Source: Paenibacillus sp. GP183 (GTDB taxonomy: Bacteria; Bacillota; Bacilli; Paenibacillales; NBRC-103111). Taken from it: DNA of 64,000 bases. Positions 9,336 to 17,365 of this stretch are shown one piece after another. The notes beneath the pieces were generated by a model. The model made no database searches and was not told the origin of the DNA. It worked only from the letters and a program-made list of their open reading frames with translations. The position numbers and the translations under genes are program-made. The stretch is taken from NCBI RefSeq assembly GCF_900104695.1, contig NZ_FNSW01000001.1, positions 5,190,501 through 5,254,500 on the forward strand, written 5' to 3'. The number at the start of each line of letters is the position of its first letter. Position 1 is the first letter of the stretch.

Positions 9336-9390
9336 AGGAAAGGATATATAACTATAACCCAGCATTTAAACAAACAATAACTCAACTCAG

Positions 9391-9424
9391 CAAGACCGCT
9401 ATTTTCACCAGTGGTCTTTTTATT
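9391..9424 (+). terminator. Rho-independent terminator
   Basis: AAGACCGCT and AGTGGTCTT pair around a nine-base loop and are followed by TTTTATT. It may serve the long FG-GAP gene upstream. Confidence 0.7.
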
Positions 9425-9529
9425 ACCGAATAAATCAGCAATGAAAGAAAACAAAGCTAAAAAAATAGGCGAATATCGTAGTTCACTTTATTCCATACCC
9501 CATATGTTATTGCGAAGGGGGTGTGAAAC

Positions 9530-9914
9530 ATGGCGCAACCGATAACTATCGGAGCAAATAGTATTGCGAAGATTGGTAACCGCTTTTTCCTGATAGTTGA
9601 GGTAGAGGCAAAAACAACTGGAGTCGAAATCGACCCTGTATTTTCGCGTACGGACGACAGCACAACAAGCAGCAGCTCTCCTACGTGCAGGTGTGAGGCG
9701 TACGAAATTTGAAGACTCAGATCCGAAACCGAGTCGCACAACGAAAGTTGAGTTGAAAGGCGTATTGTTTGCCAACGGCCGAATTTTTAAGGTTTTCGAC
9801 GTTGAGAATGCAACGAGCGACATATCCGTTCTAGTGCGGATCAACCTAACACAGGCGCAAAGGCTTATCCGAAACGGTACACGTATCATCAAAGTTTATA
9901 GAAAACCTTTCTGA
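9530..9914 (+). pseudogene. Small protein gene interrupted by one frameshift
   Basis: The first frame gives MAQPITIGANSIAKIGNRFF and stops after 60 codons; the second, one base ahead, gives a basic product ending KVYRKPF. Joining them with a single shift between about 9640 and 9660 yields one uninterrupted protein of about 128 residues with a sensible middle (TTAQQAAALLRAGVRRT). This is the pattern of a frameshifted gene, or less likely a programmed shift; I do not recognise the family. A GAAGGGGG ribosome binding site precedes the ATG and a clean terminator follows the second frame, which supports one transcription unit. Confidence 0.55.
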
Positions 9915-9921
9915 AACAGTG

Positions 9922-9949
9922 AAGGAGCTGCGTTTGCAGCTCCTTTTGA
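9922..9949 (+). terminator. Rho-independent terminator
   Basis: AAGGAGCTGC and GCAGCTCCTT flank a GTTT loop and end in TTTTG, directly after the frameshifted gene. Confidence 0.85.
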
Positions 9950-9990
9950 CATGCTCATAAAATGGGAGATTTTGTACACTTATCTATTTA

Positions 9991-10107
9991 TCACAGCTTT
10001 AATAAAGCTTCGATAATGATCCAGAATCCAAGTAAACCTAATACGATTCCTGCAACCTTTTCGGACCATTCGCTTAAAAAGCGTTTGAATCGAGAAGTGG
10101 AGAGAAC
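9991..10107 (-). pseudogene. In-frame fossil of a second YtaF/MntP C-terminus
   Basis: Directly after the ytaF stop codon, and in the same frame, 38 further codons read like another YtaF/MntP C-terminal membrane helix (WSEKVAGIVLGLLGFWIII) before a TGA at 9991. The intact gene already has its own C-terminal helix, so this looks like the end of a tandem paralogue whose front was deleted. Stop-codon readthrough giving a longer YtaF is a less likely alternative. Confidence 0.5.
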
Positions 10108-10722
10108 TTAGCTTAATACTTGGTGCAAACCCACAAGAATAAGAAGAACACCAGAGACAGCATTCGCCTGTTTTCCTAATTTATCAGCAGCAAACCTTGC
10201 CCCCAAATAAGCACATAAACCAACACATAAGAAGCTCAATGCTCCAGAAATAAATGAAGTTGCCCAAATATTAAGATGCGTGATCCCGGCATCAAATCCC
10301 CCAGCTAAATTATTTATGGATAAAGTGATCCCAAGTATGATGGACTCAATGAAGCCTACTGACTTTGAACCATCCATATCGGCCTCCTCAGGATTTCGCA
10401 AAATTCGGGATAAAAGGTTACGATTGGTCGATTGTTGTTTTGATTTTTTATCAAGCAATGGTTGAATTAATACCCAAATCCCGATGGTAACAAGTACAAT
10501 CATGCCAATGAGATTGCAGATAAAGGGTGGTAGCCAGAGAGAAATCCAATCTCCAAAAAGACCCCCTACAAGTGCAAGCAGAAATCCCATCAATGCAATG
10601 ACGGTATTGGCCATAAATGGAACCCTAATTTTCTTTACTCCATATGCAACGCCAACCCCAGCATTATCGAGATTCGATGCTACACCGATTGCTATCATCG
10701 GTATTAAGCTTCCTATATCCAT
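10108..10722 (-). CDS. ytaF: YtaF/MntP-family sporulation membrane protein
   Basis: The 204-residue product is a six-helix membrane protein with the internal duplication of the family: two related halves each with a helix carrying an acidic/Asn motif (VASNLDNAGVGVAYG near the N-terminus and LSINNLAGGFDAG in the second half), separated by a charged linker. MntP relatives export manganese; YtaF proteins are annotated as sporulation membrane proteins. ATG 10722 is preferred over the GTG three codons earlier because GGAG lies eight bases upstream. An inverted repeat sits just upstream, and a truncated duplicate of the XRE/DUF1232 gene starts divergently about 130 bases away, suggesting an ancestral ytaF-regulator pair. 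Confidence 0.8.
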   Translation of the reverse strand: MDIGSLIPMIAIGVASNLDNAGVGVAYGVKKIRVPFMANTVIALMGFLLALVGGLFGDWISLWLPPFICNLIGMIVLVTIGIWVLIQPLLDKKSKQQSTNRNLLSRILRNPEEADMDGSKSVGFIESIILGITLSINNLAGGFDAGITHLNIWATSFISGALSFLCVGLCAYLGARFAADKLGKQANAVSGVLLILVGLHQVLS

Positions 10723-10731
10723 GCTAATCAC

Positions 10732-10772
10732 TCCTCAACAATATTTATCACATAATATTGAGAATGTTGAGG
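10732..10772. promoter_or_regulatory. Inverted repeat upstream of ytaF (possible operator)
   Basis: CCTCAACAATATT and AATATTGAGAATGTTGAGG are inverted arms separated by about eight bases. They lie in the divergent region between ytaF and the duplicated XRE gene start, where an operator for the XRE-type regulator would be expected. No T-run follows, so a terminator is less likely. Confidence 0.45.
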
Positions 10773-10852
10773 AAATGTGCTTATCCCTTACATATACTGT
10801 TGATAAAACTTCAACAAGTCATCTATTTAAACAAATGAAGGGATTGAACGGG

Positions 10853-10915
10853 CATGTCTGAGGACAAAAGAGACCTAACCCTTGGTTTACTGCTAAAGTC
10901 ATTGTTAGAGAAACA
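10853..10915 (+). pseudogene. Duplicated 5' end of the XRE/DUF1232 gene
   Basis: This matches bases 1-63 of the window with one mismatch (T to C at 10893) and then diverges abruptly. The downstream sequence to 11206 has only short frames with frame breaks and no recognisable gene. It is a remnant of a duplicated regulator gene in divergent orientation to ytaF. Confidence 0.85.
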
Positions 10916-11206
10916 ATTTCTGGTTAAAGGGGCTGCCGAGGCGTAGAAATGAGTGAGTAAATCTTCTTTTTATCATCTGGGGACATATGTTGCTTTATTT
11001 CCACTTACCTCTCAGGGGTTATGAATTCTTTGTCTGTGCTTGATTGTTTACCTGTTATTTGTGAAAAAGTAGGAATGCTTGTGATTTCATATGGGTTATA
11101 TGAAGCAGCTTCTGGTTAATATACATTACCCGTAACTCCAAAAAAATGGGTGGAATTAGACCAAACAACCAATGTTGTTTTGATAACGTATCCACTCTTG
11201 TATATC

Positions 11207-11401
11207 TCACACCTTCTCAACAAAAGGGGGATAATCAGCTTTTAAAAGTTCGATTGACTCATATTTAGCAGTTTCGAATACAAGTAAAGCGGGTGCCTTA
11301 TCTGTCCTGCTTTTGATAATATGGCCATAATACTTTCCGAATTTCTCAAATACAAACATTGTTTTACCCAATTCTTCCCGCAAAGGATATCTTTCTAACA
11401 T
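11207..11401 (-). CDS. Small protein of unknown function
   Basis: A 64-residue soluble protein (MLERYPLREELGKTMF...) with balanced charge and a predicted alpha/beta pattern. It is supported mainly by a strong ribosome binding site, CGGAGGTG seven bases before the ATG. I do not recognise the family. It is alone on its strand; the neighbouring plus-strand sequence is a gene remnant. Confidence 0.6.
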   Translation of the reverse strand: MLERYPLREELGKTMFVFEKFGKYYGHIIKSRTDKAPALLVFETAKYESIELLKADYPPFVEKV

Positions 11402-11464
11402 AATGCACCTCCGATTATAACGATTCTACACATAGAAGTGAATTCCTTCATTAATGTCGAATAG

Positions 11465-11608
11465 CAGTGGTCAGGTTTGATTAAGCATGTATTCCAACCT
11501 CTCGGATCGATTCTTTGCGGACAAACCTGTGTAGCTATGATTGCTGGTATAACACTGGAGGAATCGATATAGACATTCGGAGGGAAAATAGGAAGCACCC
11601 CATACATC
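11465..11608 (+). pseudogene. Remnant of a C39-like cysteine peptidase N-terminus
   Basis: In one frame this stretch reads IKHVFQPLGSILCGQTCVAM followed by IAGITLEESI and a stop, then continues toward FGGK after a one-base slip. The Cys-Gly-Gln-Thr-Cys motif with a preceding Pro-Leu is typical of small C39/papain-like peptidase proteins. There is no start, the frame is broken near 11570, and the sequence then runs into the VanZ-like frame. It is a fragment with no function expected. Confidence 0.45.
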
Positions 11609-12052
11609 TTGTATTTATGTAAAGTTAATTTTATTGGAACTTTAATTACTCTGCCAAATGGCGTTCTTACTACGTCAAAGGCTTTTTATCATTTCAGAGG
11701 ACTGGATCTGATTCCAATGAATAAAACCTTGAATTATATCGTAAATCGTGATCACTATAACTTTAACATTTGGTTCGAAAATACGTTTGGAAATGTGCTG
11801 CTTTTTATACCATTAGGATTTTTACTTCCAGCGTTATTTCGGAAATTCCAAGGTTGGAAAGCTGTCATTATCGCTGCAATGGTTATTACTATTATTATAG
11901 AGGTAGCCAAATACCTCTCAGGCATCGGTGTTGCATCGACTGACAATGTTATGTTGCGAACTTTAGGCGCTATGTTAGGATGGGTAATTTTTTTATTTGG
12001 GAGACATGCAGCTGCATTTACTCAAAAAAAATTAAACGCAACGACCCATTAG
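11609..12052 (+). CDS. VanZ-like membrane protein, probably 5'-truncated
   Basis: The product shows the VanZ-family core: a GLDLIPMN motif, then the helix NVLLFIPLGFLLPALF, a helix with an acidic residue (IIIEVAKYLSGIG), an Asp/Asn region (ASTDNVMLRTLGAMLGWVI) and a short basic tail. VanZ proteins are small membrane proteins; the founder gives low-level teicoplanin resistance, and most relatives have no known role. Family members normally have one more N-terminal helix. Here the start (TTG 11609) has no clear ribosome binding site and the frame runs back into a peptidase remnant, so the front of the gene was probably lost in a deletion. Confidence 0.65.
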   Translation: MYLCKVNFIGTLITLPNGVLTTSKAFYHFRGLDLIPMNKTLNYIVNRDHYNFNIWFENTFGNVLLFIPLGFLLPALFRKFQGWKAVIIAAMVITIIIEVAKYLSGIGVASTDNVMLRTLGAMLGWVIFLFGRHAAAFTQKKLNATTH

Positions 12053-12126
12053 ATTATCTAGGTGAGGACCTAAGTGTTAATCTTATTATCTTATTGAGCT
12101 CGGGGATCAATACCGGAATAGACATC

Positions 12127-12252
12127 AACGAACAGGACGCCGTGGCAACCTGCTCGTTTTGTTGAGCTCCCTAACGGGTACGATAGCTCCATAACAAAGA
12201 TCAAGCAGGCTGCCGGTGATAAACTCGGTGGCCTGCTGTGCTAACGGGCAGA
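12127..12252. repeat. Interspersed hairpin repeat, copy A, with a second hairpin before it
   Basis: Bases 12171-12252 form an 82-base unit that begins CTAACGGG, contains CGATAGCTCCATAACAAAG, then a stem GCAGGC/GCCTGC, and ends CTAACGGGCAG. Very similar units occur at 14764 and 21205, with diverged ones at 16242, 46813 and 48271. A separate stem (CAACGAACAGG with CCTGCTCGTTTTG, 12127-12163) lies just before it. The rest of 12053-12351 shows no gene. Confidence 0.75.
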
Positions 12253-12351
12253 TTTGTTTAAAACAACGTTTACAGGCAGAAGGAAACACTCTGTCTTTTT
12301 CCTTTAATTTGGGAATGATAAAATAAATATTATAACTAGGAGGAATCCACT

Positions 12352-13368
12352 CTGAGTGTTAACTGGAACTCACTAATTCGAATCAATAATCCGTTGGAAC
12401 TCGACCGTAATCAGATCGAGGAAGAATTGCGTCGAGGAAAACATGTTATCGTACAGTTTTCTCATCCATCATTTTACGGATCAATGCTACCCGAATTAGA
12501 CGAATTATGCGCCAATTGGGACGAGAACTTGGGAGTGCGCTTTTATGGGCATTACTCATTATCATTTGATTGCAATACTATTCTACAGATTCCGAACGTC
12601 AAAACCTTGTATGTTGATTGTCTAGTCCATGCGCATAATACCGAGGCACTGACCCGGCTTGAGAATTTGTATTATTTGAATTTGAATATATTCGAGTTGG
12701 ATGATACAGAAATTCTAAGAGCCGAACCTCTGCAAACCCTGCGCATGCTTACGGTTTTCTCTGAGAAAAAGACCGTGAATTTGGCACATCTAAAAGGCTA
12801 TGCCCGTTTGCATACTTTGGGCGCAGGTGGTAAGGTCAAGAACCTGGACAATATTGGACATTTAGTCAATCTCGAAATTCTCTCCTTAAATTCGATCAGC
12901 AAAACACCCGTGCATTTTATCAACAAGCTGGGTAAGTTGAAAACCCTTAAGTTCATTCTAGGGGGGAGAGAAAATGTCCAGGAGATTGAAGAAAATGAAA
13001 TCGAGACGTTAGAAATCATAAGGGTCAGAGGGTTTAGTGACATTCAAAACATAACCAAATTCCGGAATCTTCGGAGACTTCTCATCGAAGATCAAATCCA
13101 GCTAAATCAGATCAACTTCAAAGTGCCGATAAAGGAATTAGAGGAAATCTCGGTCTTAAATTGCAAAAATTTAACTTCCTTGACCGGTCTTGATGAACTG
13201 CCTTCGTTACAATTGCTGCGTATCTTCAAAACATCAATTGATTTTGATTCCTTTATAAGGCAGAAGTTACCAAAATCTTTATCTACGTTATACTTTGCAA
13301 CTTCGAAAAGTAAGGTGGATCACGAGATTCAAAAGTCGTTGTTTAAGATGGGACTTCAAAAGGATTGA
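12352..13368 (+). CDS. Leucine-rich-repeat protein with an apparent CTG start
   Basis: The 338-residue product consists mostly of leucine-rich repeats (LENLYYLNLNIFEL, LVNLEILSLNSIS, LPSLQLLRIFKTSI and similar), with no signal peptide or membrane segment, suggesting a cytoplasmic protein-binding scaffold. The first ATG-like codon in frame is a TTG at 12394 with no ribosome binding site. By contrast TAGGAGG lies eight bases before CTG 12352, and the frame from there (SVNWNSLIRINNPLELD) reads as a natural N-terminus. CTG may be a mutated ATG. Partners and role are unknown; a hairpin repeat lies upstream. Confidence 0.65.
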   Translation: MSVNWNSLIRINNPLELDRNQIEEELRRGKHVIVQFSHPSFYGSMLPELDELCANWDENLGVRFYGHYSLSFDCNTILQIPNVKTLYVDCLVHAHNTEALTRLENLYYLNLNIFELDDTEILRAEPLQTLRMLTVFSEKKTVNLAHLKGYARLHTLGAGGKVKNLDNIGHLVNLEILSLNSISKTPVHFINKLGKLKTLKFILGGRENVQEIEENEIETLEIIRVRGFSDIQNITKFRNLRRLLIEDQIQLNQINFKVPIKELEEISVLNCKNLTSLTGLDELPSLQLLRIFKTSIDFDSFIRQKLPKSLSTLYFATSKSKVDHEIQKSLFKMGLQKD

Positions 13369-13559
13369 AGTCGGTAATGCCGGACAGTAAGAATGGCATT
13401 AATTAAGCTAACGGATTACGAATTTCCATGAAATGCCAGATAGCATAGAACATTTTTTTTGATGGTCCATGATGCTGCACATTAGTTTCTGATTTAGAAG
13501 GTATATTCTTCTGCTTTTAGTTAACACTGAGAATAAAAGATGTTCTCGAGGTGATAGAG

Positions 13560-13842
13560 TTGCACACACTATGGAAAGGTGCAATCTCATTTGGAATGGT
13601 AAACATTTCAGTAAAGATGCAAGCTGCTACTGAAGATAAAGATATTTCCATGAAACAAATTCATAAGTTGTGGAACCCATATTTCATATATCAAAACATG
13701 TTTAACTTGTGAAAAGGAAGTTGAATTGGTAAGTATTATTAAAGGTTATGAGTACGAAAAAGGGAAACACGTTTTATTCGAAAAAGAGGAATTGGATTCA
13801 GAAACTCTCTCAGACGATTATTTTTATACAACAAAATATTAA
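13560..13842 (+). pseudogene. Ku-type DNA end-binding protein gene, broken N-terminal part
   Basis: Starting at TTG 13560 after a GAGGTGATAG ribosome binding site, the frame reads HTLWKGAISFGMVNISVKMQ then AATEDKDISMKQIHK, the characteristic start of bacterial Ku (non-homologous end joining). After a one- to two-base slip near 13672 the expected continuation follows (CLTCEKEVELVSIIKGYEYE and KGKHVLFEKEEL). It ends at a TAA around residue 95, whereas Ku is about 270-300 residues. No ligD is present. It is a degenerate fragment, or a truncated relic left after a deletion between it and the ATPase gene. Confidence 0.8.
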
Positions 13843-13906
13843 GGTTTATATCTTCAATAGACTGGAAATACTTGATAGTGTAACGAGTTATGAGGGAGTG
13901 TAAAAA

Positions 13907-14422
13907 ATGATTAATCGAGAACAATTGAATAAGTTTAAAACTGAAATTGAGAAATTTATTATTGATGGTGAACATTCTTTTTTATTTCTTCAAGGTGATT
14001 CTGGATCAGGAAAAACAACTGCGATTAAAGAATTGATTAAAGAGGTTAGACAGCGTGAATCACGTAATTTTATTACCTACCTACATGCCCCACTCCCAGC
14101 CACTGAACGAAACATTTATCAGGCACTCTTGTTGTCCTTGCAGTTGAATTTTACAGTCAAGCGAACTCAATTCGAAATGTTCAAGATTGTAGAAAATGTC
14201 ATTTCTGTCACTTTTGGAGAAACTGGAGTACCCACTGTGTTCGTGATTGACGATGCTGAAAACCTGAAGTTCGGCAACTGGTCACAATCAATCGAATCTT
14301 TTAAACAATTGGCAGAAATCGCCGGTGCAAAATTCATTTTCTGCAGTGCGAAAGATTTGGTCCCTTCAACTCCGATAAGCATCTTAAGAAAAAGCTGCAC
14401 ACATCGGCTTGAAACTGCCTGA
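13907..14422 (+). CDS. Small P-loop AAA-type ATPase
   Basis: The 171-residue protein has a Walker A motif GDSGSGKTT (about residues 29-37) and a Walker B motif TVFVIDDAE (about residue 105), followed by a sensor-like FIFCSAKD. The layout resembles the nucleotide-binding part of TniB/ExeA or STAND-type ATPases, but typical members are longer, so this may be a truncated relative. It has a good start (GAGGGAGTG before the ATG) and its own terminator. No transposase, peptidoglycan-binding domain or toxin is next to it, so its role is unknown. A defence or mobile-element origin is possible, but only inference. Confidence 0.65.
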   Translation: MINREQLNKFKTEIEKFIIDGEHSFLFLQGDSGSGKTTAIKELIKEVRQRESRNFITYLHAPLPATERNIYQALLLSLQLNFTVKRTQFEMFKIVENVISVTFGETGVPTVFVIDDAENLKFGNWSQSIESFKQLAEIAGAKFIFCSAKDLVPSTPISILRKSCTHRLETA

Positions 14423-14433
14423 CATCACATTTA

Positions 14434-14474
14434 AAAATAGACCGTCGCCAAAGCGCGATGGTCTATTTTTTTTT
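14434..14474 (+). terminator. Rho-independent terminator after the AAA ATPase gene
   Basis: AAATAGACCGTCGC pairs with GCGCGATGGTCTATTT around a CAAA loop, followed by a run of T. Confidence 0.9.
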
Positions 14475-14586
14475 GCTTAGCTTTAAAGGCGCCATTTTAT
14501 CTTACGGAAAAGCCTAAAAGCGACAATTCATATTACAGAGTACGCCATTTATATTGTACAAAAAGAACTGTTTTGGCGCATCAAAA

Positions 14587-14715
14587 ATGACAAAACTAAT
14601 TACAGTTATCAAAAAACATGGGTACAAGCAACTCAATGGAGCTTGTTCTATTGAGATTTTTTACATAGAAGAAGCAGAAGAAGAGAAAGTTGAGCTATTA
14701 ATACCTGTCGAATAA
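14587..14715 (+). pseudogene. 42-codon frame resembling the end of a GyrI-like effector-binding domain
   Basis: An ATG frame encodes a short acidic peptide (GACSIEIFYIEEAEEEKVE, then LLIPV). The pattern matches the last strands of AraC effector-binding/GyrI-like domains, whose members are about 150 residues, so this is most likely a remnant. The preceding bases (14489-14579) are bounded by GCGCCA and TGGCGC, a possible mobile-element scar. Confidence 0.35.
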
Positions 14716-14763
14716 CATTCCAGTTATGAAGAGAAAAAAGAAAGTCTTATATTCTCTTATTCG

Positions 14764-14845
14764 CTAACGGAGAACGATAGCTTCATAACAAAGATCAAGC
14801 AGGCTGCCGGTGATAAAACGGTGGCCTGCTGTGCAAACGGGCAAG
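14764..14845. repeat. Interspersed hairpin repeat, copy B
   Basis: It begins CTAACGGAGAACGATAG and ends AAACGGGCAAG, with the same GCAGGC/GCCTGC stem as copy A. It follows directly after a gene remnant. No gene is seen from here to 15003 apart from the ribosome binding site of the next gene. Confidence 0.8.
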
Positions 14846-15002
14846 ATAGTTCATATGACGGTAGAAATTTTCATAAAGTATTTAATGTCCAACAGCATTA
14901 TTTAACTTGTAAGAAGTGTTTGAAATTTTTAAAGAAGTATTAAATGGTAAAATTGAACAAAGATATCGTGGACAGTATCAGTAAAAAGGAAGGAGACTGT
15001 AT

Positions 15003-15362
15003 TTGAGAAACATACTCAACTTACTGGTTACATTTTTTGTTTTTTGGTTTGGGAGTCAATACTTCAATCAGTATATATCCATATCGGATACAAAAACATT
15101 GATACTTGCAACAGTGCTTATGTTTGTTATCAGTTTCATTTACGGTTTTTTATTAACAGTTTCAATGATTTCCATTGTAATTGGGATTGGTTGTTTAACG
15201 ACTCCATTGTTAGTCGTAGCTTCTCTTGTGTTGACACCAATAAAGTTATGGCTTCTTAATAAGTATTTAACGGGATTTGAAATTCATGGTTTTTGGACAT
15301 ATGTGATTCTTACCATTGTATTGAGCATCTTTACAGTAAAAGTAAAAAGCAAAAAGGATTGA
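15003..15362 (+). CDS. Small membrane protein, holin-like (PF04020-type)
   Basis: The 119-residue product has four hydrophobic segments, a GFEIHGFWTYVI motif near the C-terminus and a short lysine tail. That arrangement, with a glycine-phenylalanine turn before the last helix, resembles the mycobacterial-type four-helix phage holin family, which is common in chromosomes and of unknown function. The start is TTG 15003, with AAGGAAGGAG well placed upstream. It appears to be a single-gene unit. Confidence 0.6.
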   Translation: MRNILNLLVTFFVFWFGSQYFNQYISISDTKTLILATVLMFVISFIYGFLLTVSMISIVIGIGCLTTPLLVVASLVLTPIKLWLLNKYLTGFEIHGFWTYVILTIVLSIFTVKVKSKKD

Positions 15363-15547
15363 AGGGTTAAGATTTTATCAGGAGAAGAAAACAGGCTAAC
15401 GGAGAACGTGTATTATGAAAATAAAGTATTAGACTGAATTGGTGTTGTGATGAACCGAGAATTAAGAGCAAGCAGCATCTCCAAATATTTGAACAGGGCG
15501 ACGATTTTTATCAGATTGGGTCGTCATTTGAAAAAAAAAGCTTGAAT

Positions 15548-15569
15548 TACTGACATAACGTTGTCAGTA
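15548..15569. promoter_or_regulatory. Perfect palindrome upstream of the DinB gene (likely operator)
   Basis: TACTGACA-N6-TGTCAGTA is a perfect eight-base inverted repeat located 72 bases before the dinB-family start. It is the size and shape of a dimeric repressor site. No regulator gene is adjacent. Confidence 0.6.
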
Positions 15570-15640
15570 GCCCCAGGCTATACTGAATCTTGCAGATGAG
15601 CTCAGCTCATTCAATCCATCCTTAAAAGGAGGCTTTTCCC

Positions 15641-16138
15641 ATGTTCGTCACCGTGGAAAATTTTATCGAAGAATACCGGGAAGAAACGAAATTGACGCAA
15701 AAACTGCTGGATTCCCTGACGGATGATTCCTTGAAGCAAGAGGTCGCCCCGGGCTATCGCACGCTTGGGTTTCTCGCTTGGCATCTCGTGCCGTCGGGCG
15801 GCATTTTGCATCAAGTCGATCTGAGATTCGACACCCCAACGAAGAGCGCGGAAGCTCCGGAATCCGCCGTTGCCATCGCTCGCGCTTACCGTTCGGCTGC
15901 CCAAGCTGTTATGGACACCGTACGGTCCCAGTGGACGGATGAAAAACTGCAGGAACCCGTAAGCATATTTGGCCAACAATGGAAGAATGGATTTGTACTG
16001 GACATGTTCCTTCGGCATGAAGTGCATCATCGCGGTCAGCTCACCCTTTTGATGCGCCAGGCGGGACTGCCCATTACGGGCGTATATGGACCGTCCAAGG
16101 AAGAATGGGAGCAAATGGGGATGAAAGCTCCGGTTTAA
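15641..16138 (+). CDS. DinB-family protein
   Basis: The 165-residue protein is a four-helix bundle of the DinB/YfiT superfamily, with the metal-binding histidines expected: one in LAWHLVPSGG (about residue 49) and the pair in HEVHHRGQLTLL (about residues 126-130). Family members are stress- or damage-induced putative metal-dependent thiol transferases; the true substrate is unknown. AAAAGGAGG lies eight bases before the ATG. Its base composition is more GC-rich than the flanking genes, which fits separate acquisition. A palindromic operator lies upstream. Confidence 0.85.
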   Translation: MFVTVENFIEEYREETKLTQKLLDSLTDDSLKQEVAPGYRTLGFLAWHLVPSGGILHQVDLRFDTPTKSAEAPESAVAIARAYRSAAQAVMDTVRSQWTDEKLQEPVSIFGQQWKNGFVLDMFLRHEVHHRGQLTLLMRQAGLPITGVYGPSKEEWEQMGMKAPV

Positions 16139-16241
16139 AAGGCGTTTCGTACGTCGGCAATTTGCTGAATGCAGGGATAGTATAGATCTGAGTGATTGGC
16201 GGGTAGGCCAAGCCGCGTTTACGGCCCCAACCTTGATTTAA

Positions 16242-16312
16242 GTAACGGAAATTATAGTTGAGTTAACTATGAAGGCTGCCGCGTGCAGCCTTTTCTCAAC
16301 TAACGGGCAGGA
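16242..16312. repeat. Interspersed hairpin repeat, diverged copy F
   Basis: It starts GTAACGGAAATTATAG and ends CTAACGGGCAGG, with GGCTGC/GCAGCC forming the central stem followed by TTTTC. The stem probably also acts as a terminator. The ends match the family at 12171 but the interior differs. Confidence 0.6.
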
Positions 16313-16388
16313 TTTTTGAATGACTTTCACGAATATCCTGAATTCATGCTATATATTAATAATTAAAACCGATAAGTGAGGGGATTTC

Positions 16389-17052
16389 ATGGAGAAGAAC
16401 TTTATTGATTTAAGTCATACCATTGAAGATGGATTAATTACTTATAAGGGCCTCCCTGCACCGCTTATTTGCGACTACTTGAGTAGAGAAGCATCGAAAG
16501 AAATTTATGAAGAAGGTACTGAATTTCAAATCGGAAAGATTGAAATGGTTGCCAATACAGGGACATATATGGATACACCGTTTCACAGATATCGCGATGG
16601 AAAGGATTTATCGGAAGTAGATTTTCATTCTTTTGCAGGTGTTGAGAGTGAAAGTCATTAGAATAGATGACATGAATATAAAAGTGATTGATGAAACTTT
16701 TTTTAAAGGAATTGAATTAGTGGGGAAAGCAGTATTAGTGCATACGGGATGGGACAAACATTGGAATACGGATCAATATTTTGAAGATCATCCTCATCTA
16801 ACAAGGGGTGCGGCAGAGTATTTAGCAGAACGAAAAGTGGCTATCGTGGGCATTGATTCCATGAATATTGATTGTACAAGAGGCAAGTCTAGGCCAGTCC
16901 ATTCGATTTTGCTTGGAGCGGATATCCCAATAGTAGAACATCTATGCAATTTGCATTTACTTCCTGAAAGAGGCTTTCGCTTTTATGCAGTTCCGCCAAA
17001 AATAAAAAAAATGGGGTCATTTCCAGTAAGAGCATTTGGAGAGCTATTGTGA
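16389..17052 (+). pseudogene. Cyclase-family (kynurenine formamidase-like) hydrolase, frameshifted
   Basis: The first frame covers the N-terminal third, starting MEKNFIDLSHTIEDGLITY and including the metal-site region NTGTYMDTPFHRYRDGKD. It ends prematurely at 16661. The second frame continues with VKVIRIDD, the helix and strand around VLVHTGWDKHW, then VGIDSMNIDC, HSILLGADIPIVEHL and the C-terminal FPVRAFGELL. Together they give the whole family fold (about 220 residues). A loss of two bases near 16645 explains the break. Metal-dependent cyclases hydrolyse amide or ester bonds; the substrate cannot be read. GAGGGGATTTC precedes the ATG. A sequencing error at one site would also explain it. 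Confidence 0.8.
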
Positions 17053-17365
17053 TAATTTCAAGAGTTATTGGGCTATTCCAGCAGATGCCAGCAGGAAGCT
17101 TGCCGTACACAACCAAAATGCCCTCAATCCCATTATAGGAAAGAGTGCTTTAATGTAATTCAATTATTGAGAAAATTTCTTTTTTAGCAAATAAGGAGCG
17201 GCTGCAGGCCGTTCTGTTTTATGTAGTCAATAATTTTACAAATGCAGGTTCCCTTCCGGAGAACAGAAAAAGAGCATGCATTAACGGGGGGGTCCGCCAA
17301 TGCATGCCAATTCGAAGAACATTTTTATTAGTATGTGTATTGCTGCTATTTGTGCAGAGATCCTA
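17053..17365. other. Non-coding stretch with a terminator and a GCATGCATT palindrome
   Basis: A terminator stem (GAGCGGC/GCCGTTC, 17195-17217, then TTTT) follows the cyclase gene. A separate perfect inverted repeat GCATGCATT/AATGCATGC (17274-17307) flanks a G-run; it is unlike the other repeats here. No gene seen. Confidence 0.6.

Noticed and set aside
11395-11607. Minus-strand frame of 70 codons
   Set aside because: It overlaps the ribosome binding site of the better supported 11207-11401 gene and is the complement of the peptidase remnant.
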